Assembly: GCA_018660965.1 (NCBI GenBank)
Contig: JABJJH010000224.1
Coordinates: forward strand, 1-5,975
DNA length: 5,975 nucleotides
Source: Rhodospirillaceae bacterium
GTDB lineage: Bacteria > Pseudomonadota > Alphaproteobacteria > UBA8366 > GCA-2717185
Direction of reading: 5' to 3'
This document shows positions 1-5,975 of the stretch, one piece after another (within the stretch, counting starts at the first letter, position 1; each line of letters starts with the position of its first letter). The notes beneath the pieces were generated by a model. The model was not told the DNA's origin, did not search any database, and saw nothing but the letters and a program-made list of their open reading frames with translations. The translations under genes and the position numbers were made by a program.

Positions 1-228
1 AACCCCATCGTCTTCGGCGTGCTGGTCGTGCGCATGGTCGAAATCGGGTTGATCACGCCGCCGGTCGGGTTGAACGTGTATGTCCTGAAAGGCGTCGCCA
101 AAGGCGTCAAGATGGGCGACATGTTCAAGGGCTGCGGCTGGTTCGTCTTCGTCGATCTGATCAACGTGGCGATCCTCATCGCCTTCCCGTCGATCATCCT
201 GATCATCCCGGAAACGATGATCCGGTAA
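1..228 (+). CDS. TRAP transporter large permease, DctM type (3' end only)
   Basis: This is the last 75 codons of a membrane permease whose start lies outside the window; the frame is open from base 1 to a TAA at 226-228. The visible protein begins NPIVFGVLVVRMVEIG and then carries LITPPVGLNVYVLKG, the hallmark near the C-terminus of DctM, the 12-helix subunit of TRAP transporters that carries solute inward using a sodium or proton gradient. A final hydrophobic helix (about residues 47-69 of the visible part, VFVDLINVAILIAFPSIILI) ends the protein, as usual in this family. The form EIGLITPPVGLN followed by a short GVAKGVKMGD linker resembles DctP-partnered DctM more than the TAXI-type fused permease found later in this window. 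The small permease and binding protein are presumably upstream, off the window. Family assignment is firm; the substrate cannot be told. Confidence 0.93.
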   Translation, partial: NPIVFGVLVVRMVEIGLITPPVGLNVYVLKGVAKGVKMGDMFKGCGWFVFVDLINVAILIAFPSIILIIPETMIR

Positions 229-252
229 GCGACTTAACAACACGTCTTAACG

Positions 253-284
253 AAAAGCCCCCGGTTTACGCCGGGGGCTTTTTT
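253..284 (+). terminator. Rho-independent terminator after the DctM gene
   Basis: A perfect stem pairs AAAAGCCCCCGG (253-264) with CCGGGGGCTTTT (271-282) around the 6-nt loop TTTACG, and a run of six T follows at 279-284. It lies 25 nt after the DctM stop codon. The four A on the left arm give a short U tract on the opposite strand, so weak bidirectional action is possible, but the run is longer in the plus direction. Confidence 0.95.
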
Positions 285-621
285 CATGGGGACCCTCTCG
301 CGCTTGCCGACGCCAGGCAACACCAACCGTCACAACCCCGCCAGGATGGAAGGTAGGGACACGATAGTGCGACCCCGCTTAGGCGATCATGTCGTGTTCC
401 CTGAGCTGCTTCATATCTACGCATCCTTTGGCTAACCAATTGCCGCTCGCGATGCACCGCATTCTGGCCGCAGCCAGTTTACCGTCGGGGAACCGCAGGT
501 CCGCCCTCTAAGCTCGCGCAGGGCGCGTCAGGCGCCAATTGTCGGTGCGGAGTTGCAGGCAACGCTAGAGCGTGTCGCGGCTGTTCGGCGCCCCTGCCCT
601 GACGCCACCCAAATCGCAGGC
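285..621. other. Intergenic spacer between two convergent terminators
   Basis: These 337 bases separate the ends of two convergent transcription units. No intact gene with a ribosome binding site is visible on either strand. On the plus strand a 49-codon frame (286-435) starts immediately after the terminator T run without a Shine-Dalgarno sequence and looks like chance. On the minus strand a longer frame interrupted by two TAG codons is annotated separately as a possible gene remnant. No tRNA-like, CRISPR-like or insertion-sequence end structure was seen. Confidence 0.6.
379..600 (-). pseudogene. Possible decayed reading frame with two amber stops, family unknown
   Basis: Read on the minus strand, one frame runs from about 600 to a TAA at 379-381, broken only by TAG codons at 565-567 and 508-510. 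Each TAG is one substitution from GAG (Glu). Joined across these stops, the peptide looks protein-like: pieces include NSRDTL, RCLQLRTDNWRLTRPARA, RADLRFPDGKLAAARM and CVDMKQLREHDMIA. Codons in the last part (379-462) have GC-rich third positions, consistent with present or past coding in this direction. The only intact part with an ATG is 27 codons (462-379), without a visible ribosome binding site. I do not recognise the family. The opposite strand is also fairly open in the codon-aligned frame, so this could be a chance effect of composition; confidence is low. Confidence 0.25.
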
Positions 622-652
622 AAAAAAATGGGCGACCGAAGCCGCCCATTTT
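622..652 (-). terminator. Rho-independent terminator of the minus-strand cluster, UUCG loop
   Basis: On the minus strand AAAATGGGCG pairs perfectly with CGCCCATTTT (arms at 643-652 and 625-634) around GCTTCGGT, whose centre is the very stable C(UUCG)G tetraloop. Seven T in a row follow (622-628). It begins 19 nt after the stop codon of the binding-protein gene and marks the end of the minus-strand operon. Confidence 0.93.
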
Positions 653-671
653 CAACGTTTGTAATCGCGCC

Positions 672-1841
672 TTAGTCGAGACCGACTTTCTTGCGATGGT
701 CGGCCCAGTACTTCGGCCAGGCTTCGGAAACCTTGATCTTATTTTTCTTCTTTTTCTCCGCCGCACGCCATTCGTTGAACGCGTCCGTGGCGTTGTCCCA
801 TTCTTCCTGGACTTTGTCCTGCCTTGCAATACGCGCAACGTTCCAGGCTTCATCCGCCGCAGTCCAAACACCTTTTTCCTTCAGGTATTTAACCGAGCCA
901 GGATGCCAGGCGACATCGGCCGGGGTTTTGCCCGACTTGCTGATCGCCCAGTTCGGCATGGTGGCGTTGACATTTTTATACCCGTCGAAGGCTTCATCCA
1001 TCGCCTTGGTGATCTCATAGACTTCCGCTTCGCTGCGGTCGGCATAGGTCACCATCATCGGATAACGGAATACGGCGATGTTCACCGGCTTGCCGCTTAC
1101 CATGCCGGCGCCGACATCCGTGGACGCGGGCGCATACATTGGCGCGATTTCCTGAATGCGGTCCCAACCAGCCTTGTCGGCGGGGTCAAACTGTATCCAT
1201 TCAATACCCGCCGGAGAGGCTTCAAGTTCACGCGTAATACCGGAAAACGGCGACATCAAAAAGCCGTCGATTTTCCCGCTCAACCGCGCGCCTTTCATGA
1301 CGCCATAACCGCCGAACCAGACCGGCGTAATATCGGAGCGTTTCAGCCCGGCATAGGCCAAAAGCGCGTCGGTCTTGACGTTCACCGAGGGATTGCCTTT
1401 CACGTACCCAAGACGAATACCCTTGAGGTTGTGACCGTCGGCGAATTTCGATCCCTTGGGAACCGTCAGACCCGTCGTTGTCGGCGGCGCCAGAACAATC
1501 CGGAGATTTTGGGGGCCCCACTGGGTCACCGCGAAATCATAGGTGCCTTCCGACGCGAAATAGGTTTCCGTCGCCAGGAACCCGTAATGCGCCTTACGTT
1601 GCGTCACGGGAAGCATACGCCCAATGCCCGTGCCCGACGGCACGATGCGAATACGCGTGCCGTATTGCTTCTTGAACGCATTGGCTACACCGGACGCCTG
1701 CGCGAATCCGGCGCTGCCGAAATCGTAAGACGTCCAAATCATCGTTTTCGGCAGACCAGCGCCCTGAGCAACGCCCGACGCGAACAACGCCGCTGTTGCG
1801 ACGCCTCCCGCCAAACGCCACATATTTTTGCTTAAACTCAT
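672..1841 (-). CDS. TAXI-family TRAP transporter solute-binding protein
   Basis: A 389-residue periplasmic binding protein that would capture a small organic anion and hand it to the fused permease encoded just upstream. Residues 1-27 form a signal peptide (Lys near the N-terminus, hydrophobic LAGGVATAALFASGVA, likely cleavage after AQG). The mature start, with MIWTSYDFGSAGFAQASGVANAFKK (about 34-58), is the typical opening of the TAXI fold; GYVKGNPSVNVKTDALLAYAGL (145-166) and the YGVMKGARLSGKIDGF stretch (179-194) are further family-like parts. The protein is longer than the roughly 320 residues usual for TAXI proteins: it has a charged C-terminal region with a KKKKNKIK tract at 363-370. 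The start is supported by AAGGAGGA at 1849-1856, 7 nt before ATG. It lies 187 nt after the permease gene, and a terminator follows. TAXI proteins described so far bind compounds such as glutamate or 2-oxoglutarate; the ligand here is unknown. Confidence 0.93.
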   Translation of the reverse strand: MSLSKNMWRLAGGVATAALFASGVAQGAGLPKTMIWTSYDFGSAGFAQASGVANAFKKQYGTRIRIVPSGTGIGRMLPVTQRKAHYGFLATETYFASEGTYDFAVTQWGPQNLRIVLAPPTTTGLTVPKGSKFADGHNLKGIRLGYVKGNPSVNVKTDALLAYAGLKRSDITPVWFGGYGVMKGARLSGKIDGFLMSPFSGITRELEASPAGIEWIQFDPADKAGWDRIQEIAPMYAPASTDVGAGMVSGKPVNIAVFRYPMMVTYADRSEAEVYEITKAMDEAFDGYKNVNATMPNWAISKSGKTPADVAWHPGSVKYLKEKGVWTAADEAWNVARIARQDKVQEEWDNATDAFNEWRAAEKKKKNKIKVSEAWPKYWADHRKKVGLD

Positions 1842-2028
1842 CGTGAACTCCTCCTTGTTGATTCTTGTTGCCAGGTAAACCCAAAGGACTTTTTGTTGGG
1901 ACTTAGACTATCCCGCCATGCTCCTTAACGCTACCCTCTCCTTATCGCGCTATCGCGCTTCCACGCCGGGCCCTGATTTTGGCCCCGACCGCGTCTCTTC
2001 ATATATTGTTACGGAATAGCAGCCACCA
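1842..2028 (-). other. Spacer between permease and binding-protein genes
   Basis: This 187-nt gap on the minus strand has no hairpin followed by a T run, so transcription may continue from the permease into the binding-protein gene. It is long enough to hold a separate promoter, which would fit the greater need for binding protein, but I could not find a convincing pair of promoter boxes. It contains an 8-nt tandem repeat (1944-1959) and ends with the strong ribosome binding site of the binding-protein gene. No gene is seen. Confidence 0.5.
1944..1959. repeat. Two-copy 8-nt tandem repeat
   Basis: ATCGCGCT occurs twice without a gap (1944-1951 and 1952-1959). The junction can also fold as GCGC-TATC-GCGC, a short 4-bp stem. 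It sits in the spacer between two operon genes. Two copies of so short a unit can arise by chance, and no function is claimed. Confidence 0.6.
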
Positions 2029-3984
2029 TCAGGCCGCCGCCTTATCGCGCAGGGACCATGCAATAACATAAGACACCGCGATGACCACAATCCCAATGAC
2101 GTAAGACCAGGTTTCAGGATACAGCATGCACGCGGCGGCAATCAGCAACGGTCCCCGAACGGACCATCCGATCACGCCCGCCTTGTAGAGATAGCCTTCG
2201 AAACTGGACGCCATAAGCCACACCGCCGAGAGCGCCGCTGGCACTATAATGACGATTTCGCTCCACTCACCCCTTAGGATAAGGGCGGGGTTCAGCACGA
2301 AGATGAACGGCAGAATGAAGTTGATAAGCCCAAGACGCATGGCGCGTACGCCAATCGCCATGGGGTCCGCCTTCGCAATAATCGCCGCCGCTACCGCCGC
2401 CAACGCCACCGGCGGCGTGATGAAGGACAGCATGCCCCAGTACAGGATGAACAGGTGACTCGCAATCGGGTCGAGCCCCGCGCCGATCAATGCCGGCCCC
2501 AAGATAATGGCGAGGAAAATGTAACAGGCGCTGACCGTCATCCCCATGCCGAGCAGGAAGCTGGTCACCGCCCCCATCCCCAGCAGCAAATATAAATTAT
2601 CGCCCGCAATCTGGAGCAGTTCGCGGGAGAACGCACCACCCACGCCGGTAAACGCAAGTGACCCGACAATCATGCCGACGCCCGCCAAAATCGCAATGAT
2701 GTTGGATATGATCTTCGCCGAATCGATGATCAGTTCTCGCAGCGTGTCCAGGTTGAACCGCTGCTCGCCTTTCCGGAAGACAAACGAACAAACAATCAAA
2801 ATCGCCGCCGCGTAGTAGGGCGCGTAGAGATCCAGCCGCATCCATACAAGCATATAAACCAGCGCCACGAGGCTGAAAATATAATACCAGCCGCTTTTGA
2901 AGGTCAGCCAAAGGTCCGGAACGTCTTTTTCATCCATGCCTTTCAGACCATTGACGGCGGCGTAACCATCCACTTGCAACAACAATGCGATGTAGAAAAT
3001 GACAGCGGGCACGACAGCCGCGACCATGACCGTCGCGTAAGGGACGTTCAGGAATTCGGCCATGAGGAACGCCACGGCGCCCATAACGGGCGGCATCAAC
3101 GCGCCGCCTGTCGATGCGCAGGATTCCACGGCGCCCGCATAGACGGATGGATACCCGACCCGTTTCATCGTCGGAATGGTCAGTTTGCCGGTCGTCACCA
3201 CGTTTGAAATGACGCTGCCGCTCAATGAGCCGAAAAAGCCACTCGACAGGATCGCAACCTTGGCCGGGCCACCCCGGCTTCGCCCCATCAACGCGCTGGC
3301 GAAACTCATGAAGAAATCGCCGCCGCCGGTCACGACAAGGGCCGAACCAAAAATCAAAAATCCGATCAACAGATTACCCGCGACGCGCATCGGCACGCCG
3401 ATAATGCTCTCGAAGCCCATCGCGTGCGAGCGCACCAGCTCCAATGCATCTTTCTCAACGCCCCAGAGGAAGCCCGGCGCGGATCCGGTCCACAGCGGAA
3501 ACGCGAAAAACATCGCGACAATCACAAACAAGGCGAACCCGCCGGCCCGGCGCACCGCTTCCAAGGACAGAAAACAGATCACCGCAGCGACAAAAGTTGG
3601 TTCCGGCGGCGCCACGAGGTCCCACCCCTGCTCGACCATATCCGACCCGTGATAGGACATATACAATGCCGAAACCAACGTGACCGCGAACAGCGCCCAA
3701 TCATAGATTGGCACGTGAAATTGATCGGCCTTGCGGGCGGGGAACACGAGAAACGAGATCGGCAGGAAGACGCCAATCAGCAAATAATAAAAGGAATTAT
3801 CGACCAGCACGTAGCCTAATGGGTCCCAACTGAACGTCTGGTTCATCGCAACCAGAATGCCAAAACCGCCGTATAGCAGCGTGATCCAGTAGACAAGTCC
3901 TGTCAAACGGTCGGATGACGCTTCGTCTAGAAGCTCCTCCAGCCTAGCGTCGTCATCGCTATTGAACTCGGTCGAATTACTCAT
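2029..3984 (-). CDS. TRAP transporter fused permease, 4TM/12TM (DctQM-like, TAXI type)
   Basis: A 651-residue inner-membrane permease in which the small 4-helix and large 12-helix TRAP subunits are one chain, as is usual for TAXI systems. The first 25 residues are acidic and soluble; helices start near 29 (LVYWITLLYGGFGILVAM), 65, 94 and 130, giving the small-subunit part. The large part begins near 185: GSLSGSVISNVVTTGKLTIP (252-271) and ASTGGALMPPVMGAVAFLMAE (290-310) are the first-half transport signature, and LSFITPPVALAAVAAAI (519-535) with FVLNPAL is the second-half signature. Family members usually have GMGxPTTAxY in the second half; here 479-488 read GMGMTVSACY. The start has AAGGGGGAGG at 3991-4000, 6 nt upstream. 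It would import the ligand of the binding protein encoded next, driven by sodium or protons. Its length is near that usual for the fused family and no truncation is seen. Confidence 0.95.
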   Translation of the reverse strand: MSNSTEFNSDDDARLEELLDEASSDRLTGLVYWITLLYGGFGILVAMNQTFSWDPLGYVLVDNSFYYLLIGVFLPISFLVFPARKADQFHVPIYDWALFAVTLVSALYMSYHGSDMVEQGWDLVAPPEPTFVAAVICFLSLEAVRRAGGFALFVIVAMFFAFPLWTGSAPGFLWGVEKDALELVRSHAMGFESIIGVPMRVAGNLLIGFLIFGSALVVTGGGDFFMSFASALMGRSRGGPAKVAILSSGFFGSLSGSVISNVVTTGKLTIPTMKRVGYPSVYAGAVESCASTGGALMPPVMGAVAFLMAEFLNVPYATVMVAAVVPAVIFYIALLLQVDGYAAVNGLKGMDEKDVPDLWLTFKSGWYYIFSLVALVYMLVWMRLDLYAPYYAAAILIVCSFVFRKGEQRFNLDTLRELIIDSAKIISNIIAILAGVGMIVGSLAFTGVGGAFSRELLQIAGDNLYLLLGMGAVTSFLLGMGMTVSACYIFLAIILGPALIGAGLDPIASHLFILYWGMLSFITPPVALAAVAAAIIAKADPMAIGVRAMRLGLINFILPFIFVLNPALILRGEWSEIVIIVPAALSAVWLMASSFEGYLYKAGVIGWSVRGPLLIAAACMLYPETWSYVIGIVVIAVSYVIAWSLRDKAAA

Positions 3985-4143
3985 GTCTCGCCTCCCCCTT
4001 GAACGGTGGCTCCCTTAAGCGGGACCTTATCCGTTTCTCGCTACGTTCTTATTGTCCCATCGTTCATGAAGACCTAGACCAGCGATTCCGCCGACACCCT
4101 ACCACAGCATGCATCAATCGCAATATCGAAGTTGACTGGACAT
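3985..4143 (-). other. Spacer between ThDP-enzyme and permease genes
   Basis: This 159-nt minus-strand gap has no hairpin with a T run, so the enzyme and permease genes could share a transcript. The 8-nt palindrome TTCATGAA lies at 4072-4079 and is too short to mean much alone. I could not identify a convincing promoter, so a separate start for the transporter genes is neither shown nor excluded. Confidence 0.4.
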
Positions 4144-5844
4144 TTAGCCTTTCGCCAGCGACGCCTCCCGGATCGCCGACAGGGTTGTGCTGGTGGTGAT
4201 GACCTCCGGATCGATACGGATTTCAATCAGCGAAATGCGCCGCGCGTTCATCGCCGCCTCGAACGCCGGCGCGAATTCCTCAGTGGTTTCCACCAGCGCC
4301 CCGAAGGCCCCGAAACTTTCCGCCCAGGCGGTAAAATCCGGGTTGGTCAGCGCCGTCGCGATGGTTCGGTCGGGATAATCCCGTTCCTGGTGCATGCGGA
4401 TAGTGCCGAACATACTGTTGTTGACGACGATGATGATTGGATCAATTCCATGATGCATGGCGGTTGCGAATTCCTGGCCGGACATCATGAAGCCGCCATC
4501 GCCCACGAAGCAGACAACGGGACGGTTCGGACACGCCAGACGCGCGCCAATCGCCGCCGGAACGCCATATCCCATGGCGCCGCTGGTCGGGGCGACCTGG
4601 GAAGGGTAGACGCCATAGCGGTAGAATCGCTGCGCCCATCCGGAAAAATTCCCTGCGTCGGATACGATGATGCCGGTTTCGCCGACGCGCGATTGTATAT
4701 CGTCAATGACGCGCGCCATATCGACTGCCCCGGGCAAGCCCTCGGTTGGCTTCAGGTTTTCCAGGTATCCCGCACGGGCGGTCTCCAGCCATCCCGTCCA
4801 GCGCGAATTGTCCTCGGCGACGGAATCGCGCACGGCGGCCGCGAACCGGTCCACACCCGCGCAAATCGGTAAGTCCGGCTGATACACACGGCCCATCTCA
4901 TCGGGATCGGGATAAACATGGATGAGCGTTTGCTTAGGTCTGGGCACGGACACCATTGAATAACCACCCGTCGTCATTTCCCCAAGGCGCGCGCCGACAA
5001 CCAACAGCAAATCCGATTCCTGCACCCGCGCTTTCAAGGCCGCGCTTGCGCTCGTCCCCAATTCACCGACATAGCAGGACAAATTGTTGTCCACGATGTC
5101 CTGGCACCGGAAGGACGCCGCCGTCGGCAGATTGTTGGCCTGGGCGAAGGCGCGGATATCGTCGCAGGCTTCGGGCGTCCAACCACCGCCGCCGACGATC
5201 ATCAAGGGTTTCTCGGCCGCCTTCAGCAACGCCGTCATCGCGTCGATATCCAAAGGATCGACACCGGGCCGCGCAATTTTGTAGGCCCCCGCGTCCGCAA
5301 CGCTCGTCAGGTCGCGCAACATGTCTTCCGGCAACGCCAGCGCGACGGGCCCAGGCCGCCCAGACATGGCGTGATGAAACGCCTTGCTGACCATTTCGGG
5401 AATGCGATCCGCACTTTCAATCTGTCCAACCCATTTGCACAAGGCCCCGTAAAACTGACGGTAATCGACTTCCTGAAAGGCTTCCCGGTATTCCTGATCG
5501 CGCGCAACCTGACCAATAAAGATGACCATCGGCGTGGAATCCTGCATGGCGGTGTGAACGCCAATCGACCCGTTGCACGCGCCGGGACCGCGCGTCACCA
5601 TCGCGATGCCTGGAAGGCCCGTCACCTTGCCATAGGCTTCCGCCATGTTCGTCGCCCCGCCTTCCTGCCGGCAGGTAACCGTCCGAATTTCGTTTGAGGC
5701 GTCATGCAACGCGTCGATCAACGCCAGATAACTTTCGCCGGGGACGCAAAACACCGTGTCCACGCCATGAATTTTTAACGCATCGGCTAGAACCTGTCCG
5801 CCGGTTCGCGTTCCCTCGCCGATGTTGCTGACGTTGTCACTCAT
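4144..5844 (-). CDS. Thiamine-diphosphate-dependent enzyme, acetolactate synthase-like
   Basis: A 566-residue cytoplasmic enzyme with the three-domain layout of the acetolactate synthase/2-oxo acid decarboxylase superfamily. Numbered from ATG 5844: the N-terminal pyrimidine-binding domain (about 14-180) has FCVPGES, the catalytic Glu in CRQEGGA (Glu61), and AFQEVD (122-127); the middle domain (about 195-335) has MIVGGGGW and LLLVVGARLGE; the C-terminal diphosphate-binding domain has GYGVPAAIGA and the cofactor motif from GDG (448-450) to NN (475-476). Where acetolactate synthases have Gln-Trp controlling the second substrate, this protein has Met-His (GTIRMHQE, His485), and no regulatory small subunit is adjacent, so it is probably not the biosynthetic enzyme. 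It likely decarboxylates or condenses a 2-oxo acid; being upstream of a TAXI transporter suggests a catabolic role. ATG 5844 was preferred over the in-frame ATG at 5877 because only the former has a ribosome binding site. Confidence 0.9.
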   Translation of the reverse strand: MSDNVSNIGEGTRTGGQVLADALKIHGVDTVFCVPGESYLALIDALHDASNEIRTVTCRQEGGATNMAEAYGKVTGLPGIAMVTRGPGACNGSIGVHTAMQDSTPMVIFIGQVARDQEYREAFQEVDYRQFYGALCKWVGQIESADRIPEMVSKAFHHAMSGRPGPVALALPEDMLRDLTSVADAGAYKIARPGVDPLDIDAMTALLKAAEKPLMIVGGGGWTPEACDDIRAFAQANNLPTAASFRCQDIVDNNLSCYVGELGTSASAALKARVQESDLLLVVGARLGEMTTGGYSMVSVPRPKQTLIHVYPDPDEMGRVYQPDLPICAGVDRFAAAVRDSVAEDNSRWTGWLETARAGYLENLKPTEGLPGAVDMARVIDDIQSRVGETGIIVSDAGNFSGWAQRFYRYGVYPSQVAPTSGAMGYGVPAAIGARLACPNRPVVCFVGDGGFMMSGQEFATAMHHGIDPIIIVVNNSMFGTIRMHQERDYPDRTIATALTNPDFTAWAESFGAFGALVETTEEFAPAFEAAMNARRISLIEIRIDPEVITTSTTLSAIREASLAKG

Positions 5845-5850
5845 AGTTGC

Positions 5851-5860
5851 CCTCTCCCTA
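5851..5860 (-). promoter_or_regulatory. Ribosome binding site that decides the ThDP-enzyme start
   Basis: On the minus strand TAGGGAGAGG lies 6 nt before ATG 5844. The in-frame ATG at 5877, 33 nt farther upstream, is preceded by GAAGCTAACGCATC, which has no Shine-Dalgarno character. This favours the shorter protein starting MSDNVSN. Confidence 0.75.
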
Positions 5861-5874
5861 AGATGATTTGGCGC

Positions 5875-5904
5875 CATGATGCGTTAGCTTCAACGACCAA
5901 ACAA
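5875..5904 (-). promoter_or_regulatory. Weak candidate promoter for the ThDP-enzyme operon
   Basis: On the minus strand TTGTTT (5904-5899) and CATCAT (5880-5875) are separated by 18 nt, matching 3 of 6 and 4 of 6 of the usual sigma-70 boxes. A transcript starting a few bases downstream would leave a short leader before the ribosome binding site at 5851-5860 and would start downstream of ATG 5877. The match is weak and could be chance. Confidence 0.2.
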
Positions 5905-5913
5905 GCTGGTTTG
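5898..5913. promoter_or_regulatory. Operator-like 16-nt palindrome upstream of the operon
   Basis: CAAACAAGCTGGTTTG is a near-perfect inverted repeat: CAAAC and GTTTG arms flank an AGCT centre with one mismatched pair. It overlaps the first bases of a TTGACA box on the plus strand (5911-5916) and the weak TTGTTT box on the minus strand, 54 nt upstream of the ThDP-enzyme start codon. Its size and symmetry suit a dimeric repressor such as a LacI- or GntR-type regulator, but no regulator gene is in the window. Confidence 0.35.
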
Positions 5914-5939
5914 ACAGTCTTCCGGGAAAGGCTTATCGG
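5911..5939 (+). promoter_or_regulatory. Candidate plus-strand promoter reading out of the window
   Basis: A perfect TTGACA (5911-5916) is followed after 17 nt by TATCGG (5934-5939), which matches only the first three bases of TATAAT. A divergent gene to the right would explain it. The -10 box is poor, and a start near 5946 would leave almost no leader before the ATG at 5947. Confidence 0.28.
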
Positions 5940-5946
5940 AACACCC

Positions 5947-5975
5947 ATGGAACCGCTCGACCGACGATTTCACCC
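5947..5975 (+). CDS. Possible start of a divergent gene (cut by the window end)
   Basis: ATG at 5947 opens a frame MEPLDRRFH that runs off the window. It lies 7 nt after the candidate promoter and lacks a clear ribosome binding site, so translation could be leaderless or the start could be wrong. The minus strand of the same bases is also open in two frames that stop at TAA or TGA before the ThDP gene, so the end of another minus-strand gene cannot be excluded. Nothing can be said of the product. Confidence 0.18.

Noticed and set aside
286..435. Plus-strand 49-codon frame directly after the DctM terminator
   Set aside because: Its ATG abuts the terminator T run with no ribosome binding site, and the peptide resembles no known family; it is also the codon-aligned opposite of the possible minus-strand remnant.
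732..760. A-rich tract in the binding-protein mRNA as a programmed frameshift site
   Set aside because: The in-frame heptamer is G AAA AAG rather than A AAA AAG, no downstream stimulatory structure is evident, and the alternative frame gives no recognisable product.
479..871. Minus-strand frame of 130 codons overlapping the end of the binding-protein gene
   Set aside because: It runs in another frame through the Lys-rich coding region and straight through the terminator at 622-652, giving a basic low-complexity peptide.
696..1835. Long plus-strand open frame of 379 codons opposite the binding-protein gene
   Set aside because: It lies antisense to a clearly recognised TAXI protein, is rich in Arg, His and Gly with no domain, and has no ribosome binding site; it is a shadow of the high-GC codon pattern.
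1908..1919. Mini-frame Met-Ala-Gly-stop after AAGGAG on the minus strand, as a leader peptide
   Set aside because: The AAGGAG is only one base from the ATG, too close for normal initiation, and no attenuator hairpin lies next to it.
4132..4872. Plus-strand open frame of 246 codons opposite the ThDP-enzyme gene
   Set aside because: It is antisense to conserved cofactor motifs, its composition is Arg/Gly/His-rich, and it has no recognisable family; a shadow frame.
5845..5877. Eleven-residue N-terminal extension of the ThDP enzyme from ATG 5877
   Set aside because: No ribosome binding site precedes it, whereas ATG 5844 has TAGGGAGAGG at good spacing.

Overview
The window looks like part of an alphaproteobacterial chromosome. 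It is moderately GC-rich, carries strong GGAGG-type ribosome binding sites, and has two TRAP-type uptake systems side by side, a gene content typical of marine and soil Rhodospirillales- or Rhodobacterales-like bacteria. This placement is inferred from gene style and was not tested by a search. All four clear genes are ordinary members of known families. The more unusual points are how they are grouped and a few departures from family motifs.

Layout. Positions 1-228 (+) are the C-terminal end of a DctM-type TRAP large permease, closed by a strong intrinsic terminator at 253-284. Positions 285-621 have no intact gene; on the minus strand they hold a possible decayed reading frame with two in-frame amber codons. 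A second terminator with a UUCG tetraloop (622-652, acting on the minus strand) ends a convergent minus-strand cluster. Read in transcription order, that cluster is: a thiamine-diphosphate (ThDP) enzyme of the acetolactate synthase-like superfamily (5844-4144), a fused 4TM/12TM TRAP permease of the TAXI type (3984-2029), and a TAXI-family periplasmic binding protein (1841-672). The gaps of 159 and 187 nt contain no obvious terminator. The last 98 nt hold a near-perfect 16-nt palindrome that overlaps a TTGACA box, and perhaps the start of a divergent gene leaving the window.

How the genes may work together. The TAXI binding protein would capture a small organic anion in the periplasm and pass it to the fused permease, which moves it inward using a sodium or proton gradient. 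The ThDP enzyme upstream has intact cofactor and catalytic motifs but lacks features of biosynthetic acetolactate synthase (Trp is replaced by His at a substrate-specificity position, and no small-subunit gene is adjacent). A reasonable inference is that it acts on the imported compound or a derived 2-oxo acid. The substrate cannot be read from the sequence. I found no CRISPR array, insertion sequence, tRNA or rRNA.
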